A stretch of DNA of 33,249 nt from Flavobacteriaceae bacterium (GTDB lineage Bacteria > Bacteroidota > Bacteroidia > Flavobacteriales > Flavobacteriaceae): contig CANHBE010000001.1 in assembly GCA_947458575.1 (NCBI GenBank), positions 1-33,249 of the forward strand. Reading direction: 5' to 3'. The translations under genes and the position numbers were made by a program. Shown in pieces: positions 9,433-17,062 of this stretch. The notes beneath the pieces were generated by a model that was given only the letters and a program-made list of their open reading frames with translations, was not told the origin of the DNA and ran no database searches. Every line of letters begins with the position of its first letter. Positions within the stretch are counted from its first letter, which is position 1.

Positions 9433-10041
9433 ATGGCCTTTGAATTACCCTCGTTAACTTATGATTATGATGCATTAGAGCCACATATTGATGCTCGTAC
9501 TATGGAGATTCATCATACAAAACATCACAATGCATATACAACTAACTTGAATGCAGCGATTTCCAATACTGATTTGGAAGGCAAAACTATTGAAAACATA
9601 CTCATTAATCTTGACATGACAAACATGGCTGTCAGAAACAATGGAGGCGGTTTTTATAATCACAACTTATTTTGGACAGTAATGTCTCCTAATGGCGGCG
9701 GAGTTCCCAATGGAGAATTATTGAATGCAATTGAAAGAGATTTCGATACTTTCGATGAATTTAAAGCACGTTTTGGTAAAGCTGGTGTTACCCAATTTGG
9801 TTCAGGTTGGGCATGGCTTTGTGTCAAAAATGGAGGAAAATTAGAAATCTGTGGGACTGCAAATCAAGACAATCCTTTGATGCCTGATATTGGCTGCGGG
9901 GGAACACCAATACTTGGCATGGATGTTTGGGAGCATGCATATTACCTAAATTATCAAAACAGAAGACCTGATTATATTGAAGCTTTTTTTAATGTAATCA
10001 ATTGGACTGAAGTGGCGAGAAGATACGCAATCGCCAAATAA
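9433..10041 (+). CDS. sodA: superoxide dismutase, Fe/Mn family, Mn-type residues
   Basis: 202 residues, full length for the family; converts superoxide to oxygen and peroxide. Metal ligands are all visible: His27 (MEIHHTKHH), His76 (YNHNLFW), Asp163 and His167 (DVWEHAYY). The second-sphere residues that separate the two metal types favour manganese: Gly72 in NNGGGFYNH where Fe enzymes have Gln, and Gln144 in TANQDNPL where Mn enzymes place their Gln. A cambialistic enzyme cannot be excluded. No signal peptide, so cytoplasmic. It has its own consensus promoter upstream and a 21-bp terminator downstream, so it is monocistronic. It is divergent from the AddA-like gene. Confidence 0.95.
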   Translation: MAFELPSLTYDYDALEPHIDARTMEIHHTKHHNAYTTNLNAAISNTDLEGKTIENILINLDMTNMAVRNNGGGFYNHNLFWTVMSPNGGGVPNGELLNAIERDFDTFDEFKARFGKAGVTQFGSGWAWLCVKNGGKLEICGTANQDNPLMPDIGCGGTPILGMDVWEHAYYLNYQNRRPDYIEAFFNVINWTEVARRYAIAK

Positions 10042-10058
10042 GTAGTTTAGATATGCCA

Positions 10059-10103
10059 TAAAGAAAAGGCCGGTTTTGTAGAACAAAACCGGCCTTTTCT
10101 TTA
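10059..10103 (+). terminator. very strong intrinsic terminator of the sod gene
   Basis: A perfect 21-bp stem (10059-10079 with 10083-10103) closed by a 3-base loop (aga). It is GC-rich in the middle (ggccgg) and flanked by A-rich and T-rich arms. It begins 17 bases after the sod stop. Confidence 0.9.
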
Positions 10104-10114
10104 GATAGTTGTAA

Positions 10115-10190
10115 AAAATAAAAAAGGTGAAATTGCTTTCACCCTTTTTGCCCCAAATCTACCATAAGCTTAAACCTACTAAATTATGGT
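10115..10190 (-). ncRNA. two-hairpin RNA element, copy A
   Basis: One of two near-identical 76-base elements, about 70 of 76 positions alike with copy B at 10307-10382. Read on the minus strand it starts with hairpin 1 (ACCATAA at 10190-10184 pairing with TTATGGT at 10167-10161; loop holds TTAGTAGGTTTAAG), then a linker AGATTTGGGGCAAA. Hairpin 2 follows (GGTGAAA/TTTCACC, loop GCAA) and runs into a T-run, the form of an intrinsic terminator. A weaker box, TATATTTA, lies 4 bases before hairpin 1, in the same register as the perfect box of copy B, but no TTTG is seen upstream of it. The linker also spells a short frame, MVDLGQKG then stop, in both copies. Likely a small RNA or a transcribed repeat; the function is unknown. 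Confidence 0.65.
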
Positions 10191-10306
10191 GCTGTAAATA
10201 TATTACCAAATCCCAGCTTTGCATTATTGAACGCTTAATTATATTGGAATAATAGGCAAATAAGAGTGAATGTGCCTTTTTGAATAGGTCTAAATCAAAA
10301 CTATTG

Positions 10307-10382
10307 AAAATAAAAAAGGTGAAATTTCTTTCACCCTTTTTGCCCCAAATCTACCATAAACTTAACCTACTAATGCTATGGT
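10307..10382 (-). ncRNA. two-hairpin RNA element, copy B, with its own promoter
   Basis: Second copy of the element at 10115-10190. Hairpin 1 pairs ACCATA (10382-10377) with TATGGT (10358-10353), with a G.U pair where copy A has A-U. The loop again contains TTAGTAGGTT, and the linker GATTTGGGGCAAA is identical. Hairpin 2 (GGTGAAA/TTTCACC) is followed by a T-rich tract on the minus strand. The promoter box at 10387-10394 ends 4 bases before hairpin 1, so the transcript should begin at or just before the stem. It lies 89 bases past the stop of the PurF-like gene on the same strand. It may belong to a computationally described flavobacterial RNA family such as Flavo-1; I cannot confirm this from memory. 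Confidence 0.72.
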
Positions 10383-10386
10383 TCAC

Positions 10387-10418
10387 CAAAAGTATAGTTA
10401 CGAACTCTTTTCCACAAA
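10387..10418 (-). promoter_or_regulatory. consensus promoter of RNA copy B
   Basis: On the minus strand: TTTG (10418-10415), 20 bases, then TACTTTTG (10394-10387). The fit to the Bacteroidota consensus is exact apart from one extra spacer base. It lies between the PurF-like stop and RNA copy B, where no protein gene follows. Confidence 0.8.
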
Positions 10419-10471
10419 TAAATTAGACGAACTACACCAAAACTCGATAAAGTGTTGAGAGTTTGTCCGTG

Positions 10472-12370
10472 TTAATAAGCTCTTGTATCTTTTCCTTCAA
10501 AAAAGTTAATAAAAGCTCTATTAACTACTCTATTTCCTCCAGGAGTTGGGTAGTTTCCCGTAAAATACCAATCCCCTAAATTCTTCGGGCATGCAATGTG
10601 TAGGTTGTCAATTGATTGAAAAATAATCTTAACTTCAGAATTTATGTCAGAACTACTTAACATTTCAGCTATCTTATCCGATATTTCTTGCTCATGAAAA
10701 GGACTGTAAATTTCTGTTACAAAGTTTCTTATCTCAGAATCCTTGAGAAATTCTTGAGCTTTACATTTCTGATACACCTCTTCTACTATATGGTAGAGAT
10801 TTCGTTCTTGCAATAACAAAAGTGCTGCCTTAAATGCAATTAATCCTTCTAATTTTGCCATATCAATGCCGTAGCAATCCGGATAACGGATCTGTGGTGC
10901 AGACGAAACAATAACAATCTTTTTAGGTTTTAGCCGATTAAGCATTTTTAGGATACTCATCTTCAAAGTAGTTCCTCTAACAATGCTATCATCAATCACC
11001 ACTAAATTATCCGTTGGCTGCACAACCCCATAGGTCACATCATAGACATGTGCTACCAAATCGTCTCGGCTTTTGTCCTCTGTTATGAAAGTTCTTAGTT
11101 TAGCATCTTTTATTGCAATTTTCTCGGTTCTAATTTTTACCGACAAAATCTGCTCTAATTTTTCTTTTGTCAGAGTCTTTCTATTTTCAATAATGAATTT
11201 GTTTTTCCTTTGATTTAGGAAATCTTGCGCTGCTTCAACCATTCCAAAGAATGAAGTCTCGGCAGTATTGGGAATATACGAAAAAACAGTGTTGTCGGTG
11301 TCATTTCCAATGGCATTGAGGACAGACGGCAAAACCAATTTCCCCAAAGCTTTTCTTTCCTGATAAATTTCTGCATCGCTCCCGCGAGAAAAATAAATTC
11401 GCTCGAAAGAGCATGCTTTCTTTTCTAATGGACTGATTATTTCTTCCTCCGATACGTAACCATTCTTTTTTACGATCAAAGCATTACCGGGATTTAACTC
11501 CCTCACTTTATCAAAATCCACATTAAAAACAGTTTGTATTGCAGGTCGCTCTGAAGCAACAACCACAATCTCATCGTCTTCATAAAAATAGGCTGGCCGA
11601 ATCCCAGCAGGATCTCTAAAGACAAAAGCGTCGCCATGTCCGAATAGTCCAGCCATTGCATATCCTCCGTCCCAACCGCGTGATGCTTTCTTTAATATCT
11701 TTGAAACATTTAGTTGCTCAGCAATTACGGGCGAAGCCTCTCGTTTGGACAACCCCTTGTTCTTGCAATTCTGATATAGCTCGGTAACTTCGTCATCTAA
11801 AAAATGACCTATTTTCTCCATCACAGTTACGGTGTCGGTCATTTCTTTTGGATGTTGACCAAGTTCAACCAGACTATTAAATAGTTCATTTACATTTGTC
11901 ATATTAAAGTTTCCTGCAACTATTAAGTTACGATGCATCCAATTGTTTTGTCTTAAAAATGGATGGACACTTTCAATGTTGTTTTTTCCGAATGTCCCAT
12001 AACGCACATGCCCCAGAAAAAGCTCGCCTACATAAGGAACATCTCTCTTCAGGAGATTTATATTGTCATTATACTCTGGATGTTGCTCCATTTCTGAATT
12101 TATTCTCTCGTTTATTTGAGAAAAAATGTCTTGAATAGGCTGTGCATCGTTCGAACGTATCCTACTAATGTATCTTTCACCCGGACTAACATCTAATTTA
12201 ATGGACGCGAAACCTGCGCCATCCTGACCTCGATTATGTTGTTTTTCCATAAGTAAGTACATTTTCTGTATGCCATAAAATGCAGTTCCGTACTTTTCCT
12301 TGAAAAATTCAAGTGGTTTTTTGAGTCTTAGCAAAGCAATTCCACATTCGTGTTTTATCGAGTCGCTCAT
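10472..12370 (-). CDS. PurF-like amidophosphoribosyltransferase paralogue
   Basis: 632 residues, clearly longer than the roughly 470-510 of ordinary PurF. An N-terminal Ntn glutamine amidotransferase domain is followed by a phosphoribosyltransferase domain. Cys9 in KHECGIALL would be the catalytic nucleophile after removal of an eight-residue propeptide. RGQDGAGF, GHVRYGTFG, GGYAM and FRDPAGIRP are the glutaminase landmarks, and VVIDDSIVRGTT is the PRPP loop, so both active sites look intact. PurF makes 5-phosphoribosylamine from PRPP and glutamine in purine synthesis. Such long paralogues are common in Bacteroidota and may have a distinct role; I therefore give no symbol. It lies after the PfkB kinase on the same strand with a terminator between, and I see no good promoter of its own. 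Confidence 0.88.
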   Translation of the reverse strand: MSDSIKHECGIALLRLKKPLEFFKEKYGTAFYGIQKMYLLMEKQHNRGQDGAGFASIKLDVSPGERYISRIRSNDAQPIQDIFSQINERINSEMEQHPEYNDNINLLKRDVPYVGELFLGHVRYGTFGKNNIESVHPFLRQNNWMHRNLIVAGNFNMTNVNELFNSLVELGQHPKEMTDTVTVMEKIGHFLDDEVTELYQNCKNKGLSKREASPVIAEQLNVSKILKKASRGWDGGYAMAGLFGHGDAFVFRDPAGIRPAYFYEDDEIVVVASERPAIQTVFNVDFDKVRELNPGNALIVKKNGYVSEEEIISPLEKKACSFERIYFSRGSDAEIYQERKALGKLVLPSVLNAIGNDTDNTVFSYIPNTAETSFFGMVEAAQDFLNQRKNKFIIENRKTLTKEKLEQILSVKIRTEKIAIKDAKLRTFITEDKSRDDLVAHVYDVTYGVVQPTDNLVVIDDSIVRGTTLKMSILKMLNRLKPKKIVIVSSAPQIRYPDCYGIDMAKLEGLIAFKAALLLLQERNLYHIVEEVYQKCKAQEFLKDSEIRNFVTEIYSPFHEQEISDKIAEMLSSSDINSEVKIIFQSIDNLHIACPKNLGDWYFTGNYPTPGGNRVVNRAFINFFEGKDTRAY

Positions 12371-12381
12371 AATTAATTAGG

Positions 12382-12417
12382 TCTATAAATAAAAATGCCC
12401 CGAAAAATTCGAGGCAT
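12382..12417 (-). terminator. intrinsic terminator after the PfkB kinase gene
   Basis: Stem 12395-12404 with 12408-12417 (ATGCCTCGAA / TTCGGGGCAT on the minus strand, one T.G pair, loop TTT), followed on the minus strand by a T-rich tract. On the plus strand the wobble becomes an A/C mismatch, so it works best for minus-strand transcripts. It ends only about 12 bases before the PurF-like start. Confidence 0.75.
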
Positions 12418-12425
12418 AAAATAAG

Positions 12426-13349
12426 TTATAATTCGATATCAAAATGCACTAGTGATTTGAATTGCTTCAATCGATCTTGCACTTCGTCCTTTTTGAGTTC
12501 AAGCATCCTTTCAGTTCCAAATTTTTCAACGCAAAAGGATGCCAAATTTGATCCTTGAATAATGGCCTGTTTCATATTGTTGAATGAAACATTCTCGCTT
12601 TGAGTGATGTATCCTGCAAATCCGCCTGCAAAAGTGTCTCCCGCACCAGTAGGGTCAAAAACTTCTTCCAAAGGTAATGCTGGAGCATAGAAAATTTCCT
12701 TTTTATGAAAAAGTAGTGCGCCATGTTCACCTTTCTTAATGACCACATACTTTGGACCCATCGCATGAATCTTGGCTGCTGCTTTTACAAGAGAATATTC
12801 CCCCGATAATTGACGTGCCTCCTCATCATTAATAGTAATAACATCAACGCGTCGTATCACGTTCAGCAAATCTGATAATGCGCAATCCATCCAAAAGTTC
12901 ATTGTGTCAAGTACTACTAATTTCGGCTGTTTTGCCATTTGATCTAAGACACTACTTTGTACCAACGGATGCAAATTCCCCAACATTACTACATCGGCAT
13001 CTCTAAAGTTTTCAGGTACTTTGGGTTGGAAATCTGCCAAAACATTGAGTTGCGTTTCTAAAGTGTCTCTTGAGTTTAGATCGTTGTGATAACGTCCACT
13101 CCAGAAAAAGGTCTTCCCTCCTTTTACAATTTCAAGCCCTGAAATATCAATATTTCTATCAGTTAGTAAATCAAGATATTCTTGTGGAAAATCGTCCCCA
13201 ACTACAGACACAATCGAGGACTTAATATTAAAATTAGAGGCAGATAAACCAATAAATGTTCCTGCTCCACCCAAAATTTTATCGGTCTTCCCGAATGGGG
13301 TTTCAATCGCGTCGAAAGCTACCGTTCCAACAATTAGTAATTTATTCAT
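12426..13349 (-). CDS. PfkB-family carbohydrate/nucleoside kinase
   Basis: 307 residues of the ribokinase/PfkB fold, with no gaps evident. The N-terminal motif is KILGGAGTFIGLSASNF, with substrate-binding glycines near 27-30. The C-terminal signature is DPTGAGDTFAGGFAGYI, whose Asp238 is the catalytic base. NDEEARQLSG marks the ATP-side region. These enzymes phosphorylate sugars or nucleosides such as ribose, fructose or adenosine; the specificity is not decidable here. Its place beside a PurF-like gene, purN and rnhA makes a ribose- or nucleoside-related substrate attractive, but that is inference from context. It has its own near-perfect promoter at 13373-13404 and a terminator downstream. 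Confidence 0.88.
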   Translation of the reverse strand: MNKLLIVGTVAFDAIETPFGKTDKILGGAGTFIGLSASNFNIKSSIVSVVGDDFPQEYLDLLTDRNIDISGLEIVKGGKTFFWSGRYHNDLNSRDTLETQLNVLADFQPKVPENFRDADVVMLGNLHPLVQSSVLDQMAKQPKLVVLDTMNFWMDCALSDLLNVIRRVDVITINDEEARQLSGEYSLVKAAAKIHAMGPKYVVIKKGEHGALLFHKKEIFYAPALPLEEVFDPTGAGDTFAGGFAGYITQSENVSFNNMKQAIIQGSNLASFCVEKFGTERMLELKKDEVQDRLKQFKSLVHFDIEL

Positions 13350-13372
13350 TTGATTGTTTTGAAATTATGGCG

Positions 13373-13404
13373 CAAATGTAGTTGATAAGTTTGAAAGTTA
13401 CAAA
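13373..13404 (-). promoter_or_regulatory. promoter of the PfkB kinase gene
   Basis: On the minus strand: TTTG (13404-13401), 20 bases, TACATTTG (13380-13373). The ATG is 23 bases downstream. It sits in the short gap after rnhA, so the kinase is transcribed independently of purN-rnhA. Confidence 0.82.
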
Positions 13405-13422
13405 AGTGTAAAAATAACAGGA

Positions 13423-13908
13423 CTATAGAAGCTTATTTGACTCCTTCTCATAGAACTCATCCAGAGAAAGTTGATTCTGCAAGGAAGCCATGACGGCTAA
13501 TTCATCACAGCGTTCATTTTGAGCATGATTATTATGACCTCTTATCCACTCGAAATCTATTTGATGCATGCGATATATCTTCAAAAACCGCCTCCAAAGG
13601 TCAGGGTTTTTTTTTCCTGCAAATCCTTTCTTTTCCCACTGGAAAACCCACTTTTTCGTTACGGCATCAACAACATATTTTGAGTCCGAAATAACTAGAA
13701 CTTTTGTATTTTGCTTCTTCAATTTCTCTAAACCAACAATAACTGCAAGTAATTCCATACGGTTATTGGTAGTCAACCTAAATCCCTCATAAAATTCCTT
13801 TCTGTATGGTTTTCCGACCCATTCCATTACTATTCCATAGCCTCCATTGCCAGGGTTTCCCTTAGCGGCTCCGTCAGTGTAAATATGTACTTCATGTTTA
13901 GTATTCAA
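13423..13908 (-). CDS. rnhA: ribonuclease HI
   Basis: 161 residues, the usual size of bacterial RNase HI, which cuts the RNA strand of RNA-DNA hybrids such as R-loops and Okazaki primers. The four metal-binding acids are visible: Asp12 (YTDGAAKGNPG), Glu52 (NNRMELLAV), Asp75 (VISDSKYVV) and Asp135 (ERCDELAV), plus the loop His in RGHNNHAQNE. The start is a TTG at 13908-13906, four bases after the purN stop; the only nearby ATG is out of frame and no Met occurs before residue 28. The rare start codon and tight spacing suggest translation coupled to purN. No N-terminal hybrid-binding domain is present. Confidence 0.93.
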   Translation of the reverse strand: MNTKHEVHIYTDGAAKGNPGNGGYGIVMEWVGKPYRKEFYEGFRLTTNNRMELLAVIVGLEKLKKQNTKVLVISDSKYVVDAVTKKWVFQWEKKGFAGKKNPDLWRRFLKIYRMHQIDFEWIRGHNNHAQNERCDELAVMASLQNQLSLDEFYEKESNKLL

Positions 13909-13912
13909 CTTA

Positions 13913-14479
13913 TTAATGCTTTCTTAGAATTTGTTCAATAATCTTGGGAAGATACTCATGTTCTAGTTTCTGAACTTTAGCAGCAATTTCATCTGCATCC
14001 TTACATTTATCAATGGAAATTGATTTTTGAAAAATCACCTCACCTTTATCGTAATGTTCATTTACATAATGTATTGTGATTCCAGTTTCTTGGTCACCTT
14101 CATCGATTACTGCCTGATGTACAAACTTCCCATACATACCTTTCCCACCATATTTTGGCAACAAAGCAGGGTGAATATTAATAATTTTGCCCGGGAATTT
14201 CTCCACAAATTGATGCGGCATATGAAGTAAAAACCCAGCCAAGACGATAAGGTCAGGAAAATAAGTACGCACTCTTTCCGCTACCAAGCCTTTATTAAGA
14301 TCTTCCTTGGAAAAAACAACTACTGGAACTTGATTTCGAACTGCACGTTCCACCACTGCTGCATTTGGATTATTACAAAACACCGCTGAGACCTCTACAA
14401 TTGGGTTAGAACGAAAATACTCAATTATTCTCTCTACATTAGAGCCAGAACCGGAGGCAAATAGCACAATTCTTTTCAT
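13913..14479 (-). CDS. purN: phosphoribosylglycinamide formyltransferase (GART)
   Basis: 188 residues, typical for PurN, which transfers a formyl group from 10-formyltetrahydrofolate to GAR in step three of purine synthesis. Visible: the phosphate-binding loop ASGSGSNVERI (8-18), the folate-site segment LIVLAGFLLHMP, and the catalytic set Asn101 and His103 (IINIHPALLP) and Asp144 (NEHYDKGEV). It is the first gene of a unit with rnhA. A PurN-like minus-7 candidate (CAAAAAATA on the plus strand at 14514-14522, three spacer bases instead of two, with TTTG upstream) precedes it. It is divergent from acpP. Confidence 0.94.
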   Translation of the reverse strand: MKRIVLFASGSGSNVERIIEYFRSNPIVEVSAVFCNNPNAAVVERAVRNQVPVVVFSKEDLNKGLVAERVRTYFPDLIVLAGFLLHMPHQFVEKFPGKIINIHPALLPKYGGKGMYGKFVHQAVIDEGDQETGITIHYVNEHYDKGEVIFQKSISIDKCKDADEIAAKVQKLEHEYLPKIIEQILRKH

Positions 14480-14614
14480 TTCTGCGATAATATCAGATTC
14501 AATAAAAGCATGACAAAAAATAATCCGTTGGAAATAGAATCAAATTCTGGGGACAATTTATTAAAATACTAGACACATTTATTAACTAAATCGTGGTTTT
14601 CAAATAAAGTTTTT

Positions 14615-14622
14615 TATTTTTG
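14615..14622 (+). promoter_or_regulatory. minus-7 box of acpP
   Basis: TATTTTTG is a perfect TAnnTTTG match, 31 bases before the acpP ATG. The region 19 bases upstream (around tcgtgg) only weakly resembles a minus-33 box. Confidence 0.65.
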
Positions 14623-14653
14623 TCAACAAATTAAATTCTAAAATTAAAAAATT

Positions 14654-14890
14654 ATGTCAGACATTGCATCAAGAGTAAAAGCGATTATCGTAGACAAATT
14701 AGGTGTTGACGAAAACGAAGTTGTAACAGAAGCTAGCTTCACAAATGATTTAGGAGCTGATTCGCTAGATACAGTTGAGCTTATCATGGAGTTCGAAAAA
14801 GAATTTGACATTCAAATTCCAGACGACCAAGCAGAAAATATCGCTACTGTTGGTCAAGCTATTTCTTACATAGAAGAAGCTAAAAAATAA
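14654..14890 (+). CDS. acpP: acyl carrier protein
   Basis: 78 residues, acidic, canonical ACP length. The phosphopantetheine attachment site is Ser37 in LGADSLDTVELIM, and the helix II and III residues around EFDIQIPDD are conserved. It carries growing acyl chains for type II fatty acid synthesis in the cytoplasm. It is followed by its own terminator and then fabF, a very common bacterial order. The terminator implies acpP can be made in excess of the genes downstream. Confidence 0.98.
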   Translation: MSDIASRVKAIIVDKLGVDENEVVTEASFTNDLGADSLDTVELIMEFEKEFDIQIPDDQAENIATVGQAISYIEEAKK

Positions 14891-14898
14891 TAACCATC

Positions 14899-14937
14899 AC
14901 ACCCGCAAATAGTAATTTTGCGGGTGTTTTTGTTTTT
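14899..14937 (+). terminator. intrinsic terminator between acpP and fabF
   Basis: Perfect 11-bp stem, acacccgcaaa (14899-14909) with tttgcgggtgt (14917-14927), loop of 7 bases, followed by a T-rich tract (14928-14937). It begins 8 bases after the acpP stop. Confidence 0.92.
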
Positions 14938-14950
14938 AAGTTAATACGTC

Positions 14951-14965
14951 GATTGAAATTCAATC
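14951..14965. promoter_or_regulatory. 15-bp palindrome upstream of fabF, possible operator
   Basis: GATTGAA-A-TTCAATC is a perfect 7+1+7 palindrome, 98 bases before the fabF start and just past the acpP terminator. It is followed by T-rich sequence but has too few G/C pairs to be a convincing terminator. A binding site for a dimeric regulator is possible; no known box is assigned. Confidence 0.35.
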
Positions 14966-14976
14966 TTTAATAAAAA

Positions 14977-15028
14977 AATACCCGAGTCTCTTTTGTGCTT
15001 TCAATACATGAAGAAATTGTTGGGTATT
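14977..15028 (+). other. inverted repeat in the fabF leader region
   Basis: AATACCC (14977-14983) and GGGTATT (15022-15028) are complementary, extended to 9 bp in RNA by a G.U and an A-U pair. They enclose about 38 bases. TATTCTTTG at the right arm is a TA-N3-TTTG near-match to a minus-7 box, so the right arm may be promoter rather than RNA structure. Confidence 0.3.
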
Positions 15029-15062
15029 CTTTGTTTAAAACAAAATCAGTAAAATCAATATT

Positions 15063-16310
15063 ATGGTGTTAAAACGAGTTGTAGTAACAGGTCTAGGTGC
15101 GCTTACTCCTATTGGAAATAATATCCAAGAATATTGGGATGCTCTGGTCAATGGAAAAAGTGGAGCTGCACCCATCACTTACTATGATACCGAAAAGCAC
15201 AAGACAAAATTTGCCTGCGAAGTAAAGAACTTCAATGTAGAAGACTACATTGATCGCAAAGAAGCTCGTAGAATGGATAAGTTTGCACAATATGCCATTG
15301 CAGCAAGTGAAGAAGCCATTAAAGATGCCGGAATAACGAAAGAAAATGTTGACAAAAACAGAGTGGGTGTAATCTGGGGCGCCGGAATTGGTGGTCTGGA
15401 AACATTCCAGGAGGAAGTAATCAGCTATGCACAAGGAGACGGTACACCGCGATTCAACCCATTCTTTATCCCAAAGATGATTGCGGATATTGCACCGGCA
15501 CATATTTCGATGAGAAATGGATTTATGGGGCCAAATTACACAACTGTTTCTGCATGTGCATCTTCAGCGAATGCCCTTATTGATGCTTTCAATTACATCA
15601 GATTAGGAATGTGTGATGTTATTATCTCAGGAGGCTCAGAGGCAGCCGTTACTATAGCTGGTATGGGCGGGTTCAACTCTATGCAAGCATTATCAACCAG
15701 AAACGACAGCCCTGAAACTGCCTCTAGACCCTTTGATGCAACAAGAGATGGTTTTGTGCTTGGAGAAGGAGCAGGCGCTTTAGTTTTGGAAGAATATGAG
15801 CATGCGAAAGCTCGAGGAGCTAAGATCTACTGTGAGATTGGAGGTGGCGGAATGTCTTCCGACGCATACCACCTAACTGCGCCACATCCCGACGGAATAG
15901 GGGTAATAGCAGTAATGAAAAACACACTTCAAGATGCAAATATGACTGCCGATCAAGTAGATCATATTAACACACACGGAACTTCAACTCCATTGGGTGA
16001 CGTAGCCGAACTTAAGGCAATTTCTGCAGTTTTCGGCGAACATGTTAAGAATATCAATATCAATTCTACAAAATCGATGACCGGTCATTTGTTGGGTGCG
16101 GCTGGTGCTATTGAAGCAATCGCCTCTATTCTCGCGATAAAATACGGTATAGTGCCTCCAACTATCAACCATAGTGTTGTTGATGAGAATATTGATCCAA
16201 GTTTGAATCTCACATTAAATAAAGCGCAGAAAAGAGAGGTAAATGTCGCCATGAGTAACACTTTTGGCTTTGGCGGTCATAACGCCTGCGTACTATTTAA
16301 AAAAATATAA
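15063..16310 (+). CDS. fabF: beta-ketoacyl-ACP synthase II
   Basis: 415 residues, canonical FabF length. Condenses malonyl-ACP with acyl-ACP during fatty acid elongation. The catalytic triad is Cys165 (VSACASSAN), His305 (NTHGTSTPLGD) and His342 (KSMTGHLLGAAGA), with Lys337 conserved before the last. It starts 172 bases after acpP, behind a terminator, and is followed 8 bases later by rnc, which in turn is close to an IPExxxVDY gene and pyk. Gene order acpP-fabF-rnc is widespread in bacteria. The start is the ATG before VLKRVVVTGLG, the universal N-terminal motif. Confidence 0.97.
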   Translation: MVLKRVVVTGLGALTPIGNNIQEYWDALVNGKSGAAPITYYDTEKHKTKFACEVKNFNVEDYIDRKEARRMDKFAQYAIAASEEAIKDAGITKENVDKNRVGVIWGAGIGGLETFQEEVISYAQGDGTPRFNPFFIPKMIADIAPAHISMRNGFMGPNYTTVSACASSANALIDAFNYIRLGMCDVIISGGSEAAVTIAGMGGFNSMQALSTRNDSPETASRPFDATRDGFVLGEGAGALVLEEYEHAKARGAKIYCEIGGGGMSSDAYHLTAPHPDGIGVIAVMKNTLQDANMTADQVDHINTHGTSTPLGDVAELKAISAVFGEHVKNININSTKSMTGHLLGAAGAIEAIASILAIKYGIVPPTINHSVVDENIDPSLNLTLNKAQKREVNVAMSNTFGFGGHNACVLFKKI

Positions 16311-16318
16311 CTCTAGTC

Positions 16319-17062
16319 TTGAGAAAATTCATTAAAAGAATATTTAAAAACTCCCGCTCTAGCAATGACGGGATTTTTTTTTCTACTATTGAAGAGATAT
16401 TAGGCTTTCAACCAAAAGATATCGAAATTTATAAAAGGGCTTTCATTCATCGGTCATCGAATAAGACAGACCTGAATGGAAACGCAATCAATTATGAGCG
16501 ACTGGAATTCTTGGGTGATGCCATGCTAAGTGCCGTAATTGCAGCTCACTTATTTAACAAAGTCCCAGCCGCAGATGAAGGCTACCTGACTAAGATGCGG
16601 TCAAAAATAGTAAGTCGAGAACATCTAAACGAATTAGGTCGAGATTTAAGTCTAATTGATTTTATTGAAAGCAAAGTACCAAACACACATTTTGGTGAAA
16701 ATATACATGGAAATGTATTTGAAGCGTTAATCGGAGCAATTTATTTAGACCTTGGTTTTAATTATTGTGAAAACTTCATTCAAAAAAAAGTTATCATTCC
16801 ATACGTTGACATAAGTAAGTTGGAAGGCAAAGTAATCAGCTACAAGAGTCTAGTAATTGAATGGTGTCAAAAAGAAAAGAAAAGTTTTCAATTCGAAATT
16901 TACGAAGACAACAGCATTACCGGAGAACGATTGTTTGGCGTCAAACTTAGCATAGACAATAAAGTAATTGCAAAAGCAAGAGCAACCTCTAAAAAGAAAG
17001 CTGAAGAGAAAGCTTCCCAAAGAACATATTTTGCACTTCAAAATAAAATTGACTCTAAATAA
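16319..17062 (+). CDS. rnc: ribonuclease III
   Basis: 247 residues. The nuclease domain shows the RNase III signature NYERLEFLGDAML, then DEGYLTKMRSKIVSREHL and HGNVFEALIGAIYLDLG, which provides the second acidic pair of the metal site. A C-terminal double-stranded RNA binding domain follows (SYKSLVIEWCQ through KKKAEEKASQRTYFAL). It processes rRNA precursors and structured RNAs. The start is TTG at 16319, 8 bases after the fabF stop; no in-frame ATG lies before the conserved core, and the basic N-terminus RKFIKRIFK fits flavobacterial homologues. Close spacing suggests translation coupled to fabF. Confidence 0.95.
   Translation: MRKFIKRIFKNSRSSNDGIFFSTIEEILGFQPKDIEIYKRAFIHRSSNKTDLNGNAINYERLEFLGDAMLSAVIAAHLFNKVPAADEGYLTKMRSKIVSREHLNELGRDLSLIDFIESKVPNTHFGENIHGNVFEALIGAIYLDLGFNYCENFIQKKVIIPYVDISKLEGKVISYKSLVIEWCQKEKKSFQFEIYEDNSITGERLFGVKLSIDNKVIAKARATSKKKAEEKASQRTYFALQNKIDSK

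Noticed and set aside
9212..9457. 81-residue plus-strand frame overlapping the AddA-like start and the sod start
   Set aside because: Antisense to the Walker A region of the helicase and out of frame with sod; no protein-like features.
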